This document shows, piece by piece, positions 43,852 through 52,246 of a DNA stretch of 64,000 bases. Position 1 is the stretch's first letter; every line of letters begins with the position of its first letter. Made by a program: the position numbers and the translations under genes. The stretch covers positions 62,001-126,000 of the forward strand of contig CAWEET010000005.1 of NCBI GenBank assembly GCA_963808165.1. Direction: 5' to 3'. Source of the stretch: Thiosocius sp963808165 (GTDB taxonomy: Bacteria > Pseudomonadota > Gammaproteobacteria > Chromatiales > Chromatiaceae). The notes under the pieces are model-generated. The model had not been told where the DNA came from. It worked only from the letters and a program-made list of their open reading frames with translations, and did no database searches.

Positions 43852-44955
43852 CTACAGTCCGCGTTGCTTCACGAACGGTTTGACCGGCATGCCCTCGCGT
43901 ACATAGCTGACGCCGGCAGCAATAATGCGCGTTTCCGGAGGGAGTTCACTCTTTATCTCGATGCTGTCACCGGTGATGCGTCCGACATCGACAGGGGTCT
44001 TGCGCGCCTTCATATCGGCATCGACTACCCACAGCCAGTTTCTTCCGTCCTCGGAAAAGACGGCCTCGACCGGCGCATAGAGCGTTTTCGCGGCGTGGTC
44101 GGCCAGAAACGCCGAGAAGTCCAGTTCGATGGTTGCCGTCATACCGGGAAGCACGATGAAATCGGTGGTTTCGTCGAGTTTGAATGCAGCGGCATAGTTG
44201 CGCGTGAGCGGGTCGGGAATCGATTCGTGCTCTATGTGGCAGGCCCGAAAAGTCCGGGTCGGGTAGATGGCGAAGCGCACGTTTCCACAGAAGCTTGCGA
44301 TTACACTCGGGTCTTCTATGCGCTTCAATCTCGCAAGCACGGACTCCGGTACACTGAACTGGATTTCCAGCTCGTCGTCCGTTCGGATCTGGATGATCGG
44401 CACCTGTGCCTGCACCGGCTGGTGGTTCTCGATAGTGACACGGGCAACCACGCCCTCGAACGGTGCCAGCAACCTGGTATAGCGCAGGTCGTCGCGCGCC
44501 TGTTGCAGTGCTGCGCGTGCGGATTTGAACTCCGATTCAGCCTGGTCGAAACCGAGTTTGCTGGAAAGGTTCTTCTTGAGGAGTTCGCGTGCCTGATCGA
44601 GCTGGGTCTTGGCCAGGTCGAAGCGCGCCTGGCGATCGGCGACCGTGTTCTCGTAGTCGGTGGGATCAAGCCGGGCCAGCACGTCGCCGGCATTTACCCT
44701 GTCTCCCGCCAAGACCGGCAGCTCGATCAGTTGGCCGCTGACCCGGAATGCAAGGTCTGCCTGTTGCGAGGCCTCCAGTGTGCCAGGGTAAGTGCGAAGC
44801 AGGCCGGAGTGACCCGTCGTCAGCGCCACGATCTTCGCGGGACGCTCTCCAGGCTCGGCGGTCTGGTCGGACACCGGCTTCTGGTCGTTGCAGGCGCCGA
44901 GAAACATTGTGCAGCACAGGCCAATTAAAAAAGCTCGGAGGGGCACGATAGTCAT
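43852..44955 (-). CDS. RND efflux periplasmic adaptor (membrane fusion) lipoprotein
   Basis: A 367-aa HlyD/AcrA-family adaptor. The start at 44955 (MTIVPLRAF) gives a lipoprotein signal with lipobox LGAC and lipidated Cys at about residue 17. The lipoyl/barrel-sandwich segment is LAFRVSGQLIELPVLAGDRVNAGDVLARLD. A helical hairpin follows (RQARFDLAKTQLDQARELLKK), then YTRLLAPFEGVVARV and the beta-barrel. It connects the inner-membrane RND pump to an outer-membrane channel. It is first in the leftward two-gene operon. The open frame upstream to 45069 crosses the repeat at 45007 and is not coding. Confidence 0.9.
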   Translation of the reverse strand: MTIVPLRAFLIGLCCTMFLGACNDQKPVSDQTAEPGERPAKIVALTTGHSGLLRTYPGTLEASQQADLAFRVSGQLIELPVLAGDRVNAGDVLARLDPTDYENTVADRQARFDLAKTQLDQARELLKKNLSSKLGFDQAESEFKSARAALQQARDDLRYTRLLAPFEGVVARVTIENHQPVQAQVPIIQIRTDDELEIQFSVPESVLARLKRIEDPSVIASFCGNVRFAIYPTRTFRACHIEHESIPDPLTRNYAAAFKLDETTDFIVLPGMTATIELDFSAFLADHAAKTLYAPVEAVFSEDGRNWLWVVDADMKARKTPVDVGRITGDSIEIKSELPPETRIIAAGVSYVREGMPVKPFVKQRGL

Positions 44956-45006
44956 GGGCTTGGCGCTCGGTCGGGATGCTGTGCTGTTCGCATCGATCAG
45001 TGGCTC

Positions 45007-45040
45007 GGTGCCCCTAAAAGTACCCGAATTCCGGCACAAT
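45007..45040. repeat. 34-bp dispersed repeat, copy 2
   Basis: Second copy of the unit at 35-68, with six differences: GGTGCCCCTAAAAGTACCC followed by GAATTCCGGCACAAT. It lies in the divergent region between the efflux adaptor gene and the SOUL-domain gene. Confidence 0.45.
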
Positions 45041-45203
45041 AGCAGCGCGCGAGAATGGCTGTGCTGCAACAGACCTCAACAGGCGCTTCGGATCGGGGAG
45101 ACCGGCCGGCGCAGTGGATGATATCGGGAAGTGCGCCGTCCCGGCGGGGCGGCCGTAAGGGTCAGCAAGCCATCCGCGACTCAGATCTGGATGGTTTGTC
45201 GAA

Positions 45204-45899
45204 GTGCATCAGACATGCGTGCGGGGTGAAGCAGAGTTGAAGAGTCACATACGAGAGCTGGTCGGAGGGACGCTGCTGTTGCTTGCGGCCGTCAGCCTGG
45301 GCGCGGGAGAGGCTATGGCGATCGAAGAGCCGGCATATGAGGTGATCGAGCAGAGCGAGGACTTTGAGCTTCGGCGATACGAGCCCTACATCGTTGCCGA
45401 AACCATCGTGGAGGGGGATTTCTCGAAGGTGGGAAATGAGGGTTTCAGACGTCTGGCAGGCTACATCTTCGGTAACAACCGGAAAAAAGAGGCCATCGCG
45501 ATGACTGCGCCGGTCAACCAGGCGCCAAGCTCCGAGAAGATCGCCATGACTGCACCGGTCGGTCAGCAGGCAGAGGGCGCCAAATGGCGCATCACCTTCA
45601 CGATGCCCGCAAAGTACACGATGGAAACCCTGCCAGAGCCCCTTGACGACCGGGTGAAGCTGAAGCGCGAAGCCGGTGGGCTAATGGCCACAATCCGCTA
45701 TTCGGGCACTTGGGGCGAGGCCCGCTACGAGGAACAGGAGGCGACGCTCAGGTCGCTGCTGGCGCAACGCGGCTTAGAGACTGTTGGTGAGCCGGTCTTT
45801 GCGAGATACAACCCGCCGTTCTTGCCCTGGTTTCTGCGTCGTAACGAGGTGCTGATTCCGGTCGCGCCTAGACACTCAATATCCACAACCAGGTACTGA
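45204..45899 (+). CDS. SOUL-family haem-binding protein, exported
   Basis: A 231-aa protein (or 220 aa if the TTG at 45237 is the start). After a signal segment (LVGGTLLLLAAVSLGAGEAMA), the mature part EEPAYEVIEQSEDFELRRYEPYIVAET is the canonical start of SOUL/HBP domains. It continues with IAMTAPVNQ and IAMTAPVGQ, a doubled motif typical of the family, and FARYNPPFLPWFLRRNEVLIPV. SOUL proteins bind haem or tetrapyrroles; bacterial roles are unclear. The export signal suggests the periplasm. Its last 32 bases overlap the end of the convergent AEC transporter gene. Confidence 0.87.
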   Translation: MHQTCVRGEAELKSHIRELVGGTLLLLAAVSLGAGEAMAIEEPAYEVIEQSEDFELRRYEPYIVAETIVEGDFSKVGNEGFRRLAGYIFGNNRKKEAIAMTAPVNQAPSSEKIAMTAPVGQQAEGAKWRITFTMPAKYTMETLPEPLDDRVKLKREAGGLMATIRYSGTWGEARYEEQEATLRSLLAQRGLETVGEPVFARYNPPFLPWFLRRNEVLIPVAPRHSISTTRY

Positions 45900-46809
45900 C
45901 ACTGAGTATCGAGAGGGCCGTGCCCAGTAACACCGTGCTGGCGGCCGTGCCTTGCCCTCGCTGGTACATGCTGGCGAACAGGTAGCCGTTGACGCCGGGC
46001 GCCATCGCGGCCATCAATACCACCGCGCTGGTCAGTTCGTCCGGCACTTGGAGAAGGCGGCAGGCGACGAAGCCGATGCCCGGGTGGACGACCAGCGATA
46101 TCGCAGAGATGCTACTTGCCTCCCCGACAGATGTCTTCAGGGAGTATCGTGTGAGCATGCCACCCAGGCCAAACAAGGCCACCGGCAAAGCTGCGCGCGC
46201 CACGATATCCACCGACGATACGAGTACCGCCGGCAGGGATAGTCCGCCCAGGTTTACGATGAAACCCAGGCCGATGCCGATCATGAGGCTGTTGCGAAAC
46301 ATCGCACGAGCGACCACCTTGGCGGTATCCGGCAGTGATCGCCCGTCGGCTCGCAACAGCTCCATACTCGTGATGCCGAGCAGGTAACAAAATGGTGCAT
46401 GCACCGATACGATCGCGAAAGCGGCTGCCATCGCATCGGTATCGGCACCCCAGGCCCGTTCCGAGATCGGCAGGCCCAGTAGCACCAGGTTCGAAAACAG
46501 CGCGCCAAAGCCCACCGCGACCGCATCTGCGGGCTCGCGGCCGAACAGCTGCCAGACCAGTAGTGTCGCCACGGTAAAGCTGACCGTGGAGCCCAGATAG
46601 AAAGAACCCATGACACGCCAATCGTAGGCAGTCCCGAGATCCATGGTCGAGGTGGCACGAAACAGCAGGCACGGCACAGCGAACTGGATCGCAAACTTCA
46701 TGAGTGCGTCCACCATGTTGTCGGCAAACAGTCCGCGCCGCACCGCCAGATAACCCGCGCCTATCACCAGGAATACGGGTGCGACGATATTGAAAATGTT
46801 GAGCAGCAT
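45868..46809 (-). CDS. AEC family transporter (auxin efflux carrier type)
   Basis: A 313-aa membrane protein with about ten helices: an N-terminal NIVAPVFLVIGAGYLAVRRG and a C-terminal AMAPGVNGYLFASMYQRGQGTAASTVLLGTALSI, which is the conserved C-terminal signature of AEC carriers (related to the malonate/malate carrier MdcF). They transport small organic anions, and the substrate here is not predictable. It ends inside the convergent SOUL gene (32-base overlap). Upstream (46810-46862) it is followed on the same strand by the broken pirin gene. Confidence 0.88.
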   Translation of the reverse strand: MLLNIFNIVAPVFLVIGAGYLAVRRGLFADNMVDALMKFAIQFAVPCLLFRATSTMDLGTAYDWRVMGSFYLGSTVSFTVATLLVWQLFGREPADAVAVGFGALFSNLVLLGLPISERAWGADTDAMAAAFAIVSVHAPFCYLLGITSMELLRADGRSLPDTAKVVARAMFRNSLMIGIGLGFIVNLGGLSLPAVLVSSVDIVARAALPVALFGLGGMLTRYSLKTSVGEASSISAISLVVHPGIGFVACRLLQVPDELTSAVVLMAAMAPGVNGYLFASMYQRGQGTAASTVLLGTALSILSVSTWLWILSV

Positions 46810-46862
46810 CTCGAAAGGTTATCAGCTGCACCGGTCCCTGGCCTCACCCGTCAGTATTTTCA

Positions 46863-47723
46863 TCACGGCAGGTCGAAGAGCAGTACCTCCGCCTCGCTGA
46901 CGCCCTCGAGCCTTACTTCGCCCAGGTCTTCCATGGCCACGCCATCGCCGCCTTCGAGGACTGCGTCATTCACGCGTGCACTGCCCTTGGCAATGTGCAC
47001 ATAGGCCCGCCTGCCATCGCCGAGCTGATGGTTCAGCCGCTCGCCTGCAATCAACAAGGTACCGTACAGCAGTGCATCCTGATTGATCGCGATCGATCCA
47101 TCGCGCGCATCCGGCGAAACCAGCAGCACGAGGCGCCCACGGCGCTGCTCGATTGAGGGCCTCTCTAATAATCCTGGGTGCGCAGATTGGGCGACATAAT
47201 TCGGGACATCAAGGCGAAGACCGTAGGCAATAGCTGGCTATTGCGAAGGTCTTCAACGCAGAGAGCGCGGATTATGTCGTTCAAGATGCCATCTATGGAT
47301 TGTTAGAGGTGCCCTTGTGTAGTGCCTTTGCTCGTAGCTGGGCTGAACGCCCACCTCGTCGGGTTCCAGCCAGATCTGAAGAAAGTGCACGGGATCTACC
47401 GATGAATGGTTGCACTCACTGTGTCTGACGCCCGTGCCGGCACTCATGCGCTGAACGTCACCTGGCCGGATTACCGAGCCGTTGCCCATACTGTCTTTGT
47501 GTTCCAGGGCACCTTCGAGCACATAGCTGATGATCTCCATGTCGGTGTGGCCGTGGGTAGCGAAACCGCCACCGGGCGCGACCGTGTCGTCGTTTATCAC
47601 GCGCAGCCTGGAGAAGCCCGGGTGCCTGGGGTCGTAGTAGGAACCAAACGAGAAGGTGTGGAAACTATCCAGCCAGCCGTGATCGGCGTGGCCGCGATCT
47701 TCAGCACGTCGCAATGTAAACAT
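46863..47723 (-). pseudogene. Pirin (quercetinase-like cupin), interrupted by MITE copy C
   Basis: The N-terminal half starts at 47723 (MFTLRRAEDRGHADHGWLDS, with GGGGAAAAG upstream) and contains the metal-binding cupin segment HGHTDMEIISYVLEGALEHKD and GTGVRHSE. It runs to QPSYEQRHYT and then enters the repeat at 47314, hitting a stop at 47253. The C-terminal half resumes right after the repeat with EQRRGRLVLLVSPDARDGSI and ends at 46863. The insertion adds a multiple of three bases, so the original frame is kept but contains stop codons. Pirins are small cupins of uncertain substrate; this copy is almost certainly inactive. Confidence 0.9.
47157..47314. repeat. ~158-bp MITE, copy C (inside pirin)
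   Basis: Same orientation as copy A: left end GGGCCTCTCTAATAATCC, right end the complement of GGGCACCTCTAACAATCC, with interior AAGGCGAAGACCGTAGGCAATAG matching copies A and B. It lies between the codons for HYT and IEQRRG of pirin and carries in-frame stop codons. Flanks are TGA and TTG. Confidence 0.9.
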
Positions 47724-47754
47724 CTTTTCCCCCAGTAGTTGAGATGACCCCCCA

Positions 47755-47818
47755 TTGAGCCGAATGGCACTTGCTCGGGAGCGCAAGCTCCAAGTTGAGC
47801 AAGTGCCATTGCGCTCAA
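47755..47818. repeat. Long imperfect hairpin upstream of pirin
   Basis: The arms TTGAGCCGAATGGCACTTGC+TC and GAGCAAGTGCCATT+GCGCTCAA pair over 22 positions with two mismatches. The loop contains a smaller GGAGC/GCTCC stem. It lies just upstream of the pirin start on the minus strand. It is either a small palindromic repeat or a regulatory RNA structure; CAGTGAAACAATC occurs twice just beyond it (47820 and 47887). Confidence 0.6.
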
Positions 47819-48021
47819 CCCAGTGAAACAATCTAGTGAGGCGCCCGATCAAGATAAACAGCGCCGGGGTCAATGGACTTTCTCGCTCAGTGAAACAATC
47901 GTGAGTGAGGACGGCCAGCCCGAGGCTGGCCGGTGGTCAATGCCCGGCAGCTGCTTGACCGGGTCACCTCGCAGGTTGCGCAAGCGAGGATCTTTGCTGG
48001 AGCCCGGGAGTATGCTGAGCT

Positions 48022-49668
48022 ATGCTTGACGAGATTTTGTTCACGTGGAATTGCGATATTTCTATGAGAAAGCTTGGTATCCAAGTTCGCTGGCATGGTG
48101 CCTGGGTCTTTGCGCCACTGCGACTCGCTAAGCTGCTGCTGGTCGTGTCGTCGCTGGCCCTGGCAGCCTGCAGTTCCCTGCCGACGGACGTTGAGCGTGC
48201 GCCATCGTATGCGCTCAGTGACACGTCTTCCACCTGGCTGGCTCGGGATATACAGCCATTGCTGGAGGAGCATCCCGGTCTTTCGGGGTTTCATATCCTG
48301 GGTGATGGGGTCGACGCGTTTGCGACCCGCCTGCGCCTCATCCACGCCGCGACAAAAACCGTCGATGCCCAGTACTACATCTGGCATACCGACCTGACCG
48401 GTAATGCGATGTATAACCAACTGTTGCGTGCCGCGGACCGTGGTGTGCGGGTCAGAATCCTACTGGATGATCTCGACACGGCGGGCAAGGATGACATGCT
48501 GCGGCGGATCGATGCCCATCCCAATGTGGAAGTCCGTCTCTACAATCCTTTCGCTAATCGAGACCGGCGCGCCCGCGACTTCGTTGGCGATACACGGCGC
48601 GTCAATCGCCGCATGCATACCAAAACCCTGACGGCAGACAATCAGGCGACGATTTTTGGTGGCCGTAATATCGGTGATGAATACTTTTCAGCGGCACAAG
48701 ACGTTGGGTTTGGCGATATGGATGCCATGGCCGTGGGTCCGATAGTGTCCAAGGTTTCCAACCAGTTCGATCTTTTCTGGAACAGTGAGTGGGTGTACCC
48801 GATCGCTGCATTTCCACCGGATCAGCCTGTCACCTCAGCCGATGTCGAGGAATTCAGGACACTCTCAGATGCAGAGATGGATGATGCGAGGAACTCCGAG
48901 TATTTCAAAGTAATCGCTCAGCTGGATTCGTTGAAGCGGTCCGGTTTCGCCGAACTCGACATGTCCTGGTCGCCGTGGTTCCTGGCCTACGATCCACCCA
49001 GCAATGTCGAGGCCACCGAGATCACGTTAGAGACGAATCTGGCACCGAAGCTGATAGAGGGCATGAAGCGCACGCGCGAGGTACTGGATATCGTCTCACC
49101 GTACTTCGTGCCCGGCGAGAAATTCACGAAGTTCCTGACCGACAAGGCAGCCGAAGGCGTCAGAGTCAGGATTCTCACCAACTCGCTTGCATCGAACGAC
49201 GTTTCGCTGGTGCACGCCGGTTACATGCGGTACCGCGAGGAACTGGTTGCCGGTGGTGTGGAACTGTATGAGTTCAAGGCCGTCCAAAGCGGGGAGTTGG
49301 AAGACGAGTTGGGTAGAAACAAGATAGGTGCCAGCCGGGCGAGTCTGCATGCCAAGTTCTTTGGGTTCGACCGGCGTTATTTGTTCGTCGGGTCCTTCAA
49401 TCTCGATCCACGCTCGGCGAGACTGAATACCGAACTCGGGGCGTATTTCGAGAGTCCCGAGAGCGCGCGTCGGATGGCAGAGATATTCGACGACGAGATC
49501 CTGCTGATCGCATACCGGGTGCAGCTCGATGACGAAGGCGATCTCGAATGGGTAACCTCGACCCCGGATGGCCAGGAGCAGCGTGTTGACAAGGAGCCGG
49601 GTACCACCTTCTGGCAGCGTTTCAGCACCCGTATCCTCTCGCCCATCGTCCCGGAGTCCCAGCTGTAG
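48022..49668 (+). CDS. Phospholipase D family lipoprotein, cardiolipin synthase C type
   Basis: A 548-aa protein (534 aa if it starts at 48064). A lipoprotein signal ends in LALAAC, with Cys at about residue 50. Two HKD motifs are present: MHTKTLTADNQATIFGGRNIG (about 200) and LHAKFFGFDRRYLFVGSFNLDPRS (about 440), each HxKxxxxD as required for phosphatidyl transfer. The layout, with an N-terminal ALSDTSSTWL and ending LSPIVPESQL, matches ClsC/YmdC-like enzymes, which make cardiolipin from phosphatidylglycerol and phosphatidylethanolamine. An unspecific phospholipase D activity is possible. It stands alone rightward and converges on the GAK operon. Confidence 0.88.
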   Translation: MLDEILFTWNCDISMRKLGIQVRWHGAWVFAPLRLAKLLLVVSSLALAACSSLPTDVERAPSYALSDTSSTWLARDIQPLLEEHPGLSGFHILGDGVDAFATRLRLIHAATKTVDAQYYIWHTDLTGNAMYNQLLRAADRGVRVRILLDDLDTAGKDDMLRRIDAHPNVEVRLYNPFANRDRRARDFVGDTRRVNRRMHTKTLTADNQATIFGGRNIGDEYFSAAQDVGFGDMDAMAVGPIVSKVSNQFDLFWNSEWVYPIAAFPPDQPVTSADVEEFRTLSDAEMDDARNSEYFKVIAQLDSLKRSGFAELDMSWSPWFLAYDPPSNVEATEITLETNLAPKLIEGMKRTREVLDIVSPYFVPGEKFTKFLTDKAAEGVRVRILTNSLASNDVSLVHAGYMRYREELVAGGVELYEFKAVQSGELEDELGRNKIGASRASLHAKFFGFDRRYLFVGSFNLDPRSARLNTELGAYFESPESARRMAEIFDDEILLIAYRVQLDDEGDLEWVTSTPDGQEQRVDKEPGTTFWQRFSTRILSPIVPESQL

Positions 49669-49792
49669 CTCTGGTCAGACGTTAATCCGTAGCGGTTGCT
49701 GTAGGGATTCGGCAGTCATGCCTGCCAAGGTAAATTCACGTCGAACCCACGGCCGATAAGGTCAGCTCGCTGTTTCTGGAGCGACCTTCGTT

Positions 49793-50059
49793 TCACTTGA
49801 CGGACAGCGGCCTTTTCCGCTCGATCCTCTCTTCGGCCTGCCAGGTGATGCGGATGTCTATCCGGTGTCTTGCTTCGTCCTGGCTCGCAGTGACTTTCAG
49901 GTTCAAAAGGCCCTCGGGTTCCATCAGCAGTTCGCCGCCCTCGTCGCTGAAGGTCAGTTTGCCCTTGCCAATGCCTTGGGTGATGGACTTGAGGAGTTCC
50001 TGAATGGTCTTGCTGTCCTGCAGGGACTCGTGTCGAAAGGTATTCTTACTTTGGCGCAT
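49793..50059 (-). CDS. Amphi-Trp domain protein of the GAK system
   Basis: An 88-aa protein. SLQDSKTIQELLKSITQGIGKGKLTFSDEGGELLMEPEGLLNLKVTAS..IDIRITWQ is the amphi-Trp domain, named for an amphipathic strand ending in a conserved Trp (ITWQ here). Family members occur in genomes with an ATP-grasp protein and an HprK-related kinase, the GAK system. No catalytic residues are visible, so it may be a structural partner or the modified substrate. It overlaps the metallophosphoesterase gene by 14 bases and ends the leftward operon. Confidence 0.88.
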   Translation of the reverse strand: MRQSKNTFRHESLQDSKTIQELLKSITQGIGKGKLTFSDEGGELLMEPEGLLNLKVTASQDEARHRIDIRITWQAEERIERKRPLSVK

Positions 50060-51404
50060 TGGCTTGTTTCTGATGTTTTGGATAATTGGCGGGCTCGAAG
50101 ACCTTTGCGTAAGGATAGTCGGTGCTGATGCCGATGACCTGCCCCTGCGGCTGCACTATGATGACGCCCGAGCCGTAACCTTTCAGCCCCTCTTTTCGGC
50201 GTGAGTTGCGGTCCATGGTGATGTCGCCTTCGAAGTGGATCATGCCCTTGCGGAGCATGATGCGCTGTCCGTTGGTCCGATTTCGGTGGCCGTGAACAAC
50301 GGCATACAGGCCCTGCCGATGCGCCAGTCTTGCGCCATGCCGGCTCCATGACATATCGACGTCGCGGTACTTGGTACGCATCGTATTGGCGAGCGGGCCG
50401 TAGTAGAACTCGAACAGGTCGTGTTGCACCTGCTCCTGGTACAGACGATTCAGGTGATGGACGCCCTTGCGCTTGATCAGGCGGGCGATGTGATCGTCGA
50501 GGCCGGCATGGATGAACAGGAAGGAGCCCTCGCGATAGGCGAGTTGCATATCGCGAAAGAACCAGGCGAACTCGCCCCTGGGCTCGAGGAACAGTTCGCG
50601 GCACTTCAGTGCGGTGGCGTAGACCTCGCGCAGTGAGAGTCCCGCCTCTCTGCAGGCGCCCTCGAAGTTGTCGACCTTGACACGCATCCGCGTGAGTTCT
50701 CGCTGGATATGCGGCTGTGACAGTCGCCCGGCGGCCTGCCGGGGAAACTCGTCGAACCACTGCGGCGAGGGATAGAGTTTGCGCCGGCACTTTTGCCTGC
50801 CCGGTATCCCTCGCAATGCCTTTTTGCCATCGAGATACTGGGCGTGGACCTCTTTCAGCAGCGGCACCACCTTCGGTCCCATGCGGACGAACAGGTGCTC
50901 GGTGCGCGGATCGCGTTTCAACACCATTGCGCGCAGCCCCATCAACAGGCGGACATCATGATTGCCGGCCAGTAGCTTGATCCGGGCTCCGGTGTCGATG
51001 AAGTTGCGCACGGCGCGCAGCAGACGGAGATTACTCGGACCCTTGTCCAGGCAATCGCCGCCAATGATGAAGGTGCCCTTGCGACCGGCCGAAGTCAGCT
51101 TGATGTCGAGGTCGCCGGGTCCGGTCTTGTGCACGCCGCCGGAGGCGACCAGCGAGGCATTGAAGGCCTGGGTGTCGGCGTGAGGATCGGCGAGGAAGTA
51201 TATCGGGCGGTCTGGCCACTTCCATGAAGCATCCGCCACGGTGCGGGCCAGTGCGCGATCCAGGGAACGGTGGCTGCCGTCATCGTCTTCGATCGGCTGA
51301 TGTCTTCCGGCTAGCCACTTGCGTCCTGCCTTGGGCAGCCCGTCCCGTATCCAGCGCTTGCCGCGGTAGCGTGGGAGTCGTACCCCATTCTTCGTTGCTG
51401 ACAT
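50046..51404 (-). CDS. Metallophosphoesterase in the GAK operon
   Basis: A 452-aa calcineurin-like phosphoesterase. The di-metal motifs are DPHAD (73-77, the DxH), GGDCLDKG (115-122, GDxxDxG), GNHD (147-150) and VHGH (about 380, GHxH-like). A ~150-residue helical insert between GNHD and the last motif is larger than in usual phosphatases. IHAGLDDHIARL follows the insert. It should hydrolyse a phosphate ester, but the substrate is unknown. It is translationally coupled to the amphi-Trp gene and lies 119 bases downstream of the histidine phosphatase. It is likely part of the GAK operon as the removing enzyme for a phosphate-containing modification. Confidence 0.87.
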   Translation of the reverse strand: MSATKNGVRLPRYRGKRWIRDGLPKAGRKWLAGRHQPIEDDDGSHRSLDRALARTVADASWKWPDRPIYFLADPHADTQAFNASLVASGGVHKTGPGDLDIKLTSAGRKGTFIIGGDCLDKGPSNLRLLRAVRNFIDTGARIKLLAGNHDVRLLMGLRAMVLKRDPRTEHLFVRMGPKVVPLLKEVHAQYLDGKKALRGIPGRQKCRRKLYPSPQWFDEFPRQAAGRLSQPHIQRELTRMRVKVDNFEGACREAGLSLREVYATALKCRELFLEPRGEFAWFFRDMQLAYREGSFLFIHAGLDDHIARLIKRKGVHHLNRLYQEQVQHDLFEFYYGPLANTMRTKYRDVDMSWSRHGARLAHRQGLYAVVHGHRNRTNGQRIMLRKGMIHFEGDITMDRNSRRKEGLKGYGSGVIIVQPQGQVIGISTDYPYAKVFEPANYPKHQKQANAPK

Positions 51405-51523
51405 CTTGCCCGGCTACCCGGCTTGCGGGAATGGAAGTCGGGTATGTTCGGCAAGGACGGCTACGGCTCCATCGGTGCACAATTGGCCATACCGGGAAAC
51501 TGCATTGGGGCAGGGCTTGGCGT

Positions 51524-52246
51524 TCAATCCGTGTACTCGCTGTGACTGGCACGAATTTTCCATTCACCGCCGATATGCCGCCATTCGTCGGGTGACAGGT
51601 ATTCGATCAATACCGGCTGCGCATGGTACATGCTCAACTGCGCGATCTGTTCGTAACTCAGTAAGCCCAGACGATAGGCGGCGTGGCGAAATGCGGCGCC
51701 GTGACCGACGAAGAGCTGCAGCGTGTCGCTGTGGACATTGTCGGCGAGCGCCTGCATCTGCCGAGAGATATGCCCGGCCACACGCGCCCCCGCCTGCAGC
51801 AGCGATTCCGCTCCCTGCAGGGGCAGTTGGAACCGGCTGTTGGATTTCCAGTCGGGAGGTAGGTCGGCGTAACGCGGATCTTCGCGGATGACCGCCTCGA
51901 TCTGGGTGATACTGAGATTCGCCGCACAACCGAGCCCGCGCTCGGCCAGGGCATCGAAACCGATCAGCTGCGGAGGGCCCGGGAAACTCGCGGATAACTC
52001 CCGGACGATGATCTGCGCGGTCTGCCAGGCCCTGAGCATCTGCGAACTGTGCACCACGGCAGACAACGTCCAGGCCTTGGCATGGACCGTTTCGCGCAAT
52101 GCCGCGGCGGCGCTGCGTGCCTGTGACTCGCCTTCAGTCGTCAGCGGGAAGGGCTGGTGGGCGCTGGGGGTGTCCGGCAACTGTCGGTAGTCCCCATGGC
52201 GGATGACGGCGGCAACGACTCTCGGCATGCGCTCAATCCGCTGCAA
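51524..52246 (-). CDS. Histidine phosphatase family protein
   Basis: A 240-aa phosphoglycerate-mutase/acid-phosphatase superfamily enzyme. The catalytic RHG motif is in AAVIRHGDY (about residues 13-21, phospho-acceptor His 17), the second Arg is in SSQMLRAWQTA, and the second His is in FVGHGAAFRHA (about 181). It overlaps the upstream SixA-Nudix gene by 14 bases. Together with that gene it provides a second histidine phosphatase in the same transcript. Confidence 0.87.
   Translation of the reverse strand: MQRIERMPRVVAAVIRHGDYRQLPDTPSAHQPFPLTTEGESQARSAAAALRETVHAKAWTLSAVVHSSQMLRAWQTAQIIVRELSASFPGPPQLIGFDALAERGLGCAANLSITQIEAVIREDPRYADLPPDWKSNSRFQLPLQGAESLLQAGARVAGHISRQMQALADNVHSDTLQLFVGHGAAFRHAAYRLGLLSYEQIAQLSMYHAQPVLIEYLSPDEWRHIGGEWKIRASHSEYTD

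Noticed and set aside
42551..43906. Long rightward frame (451 aa) antisense to the RND pump
   Set aside because: His/Asp/Gln-rich shadow of a clearly conserved transporter gene.
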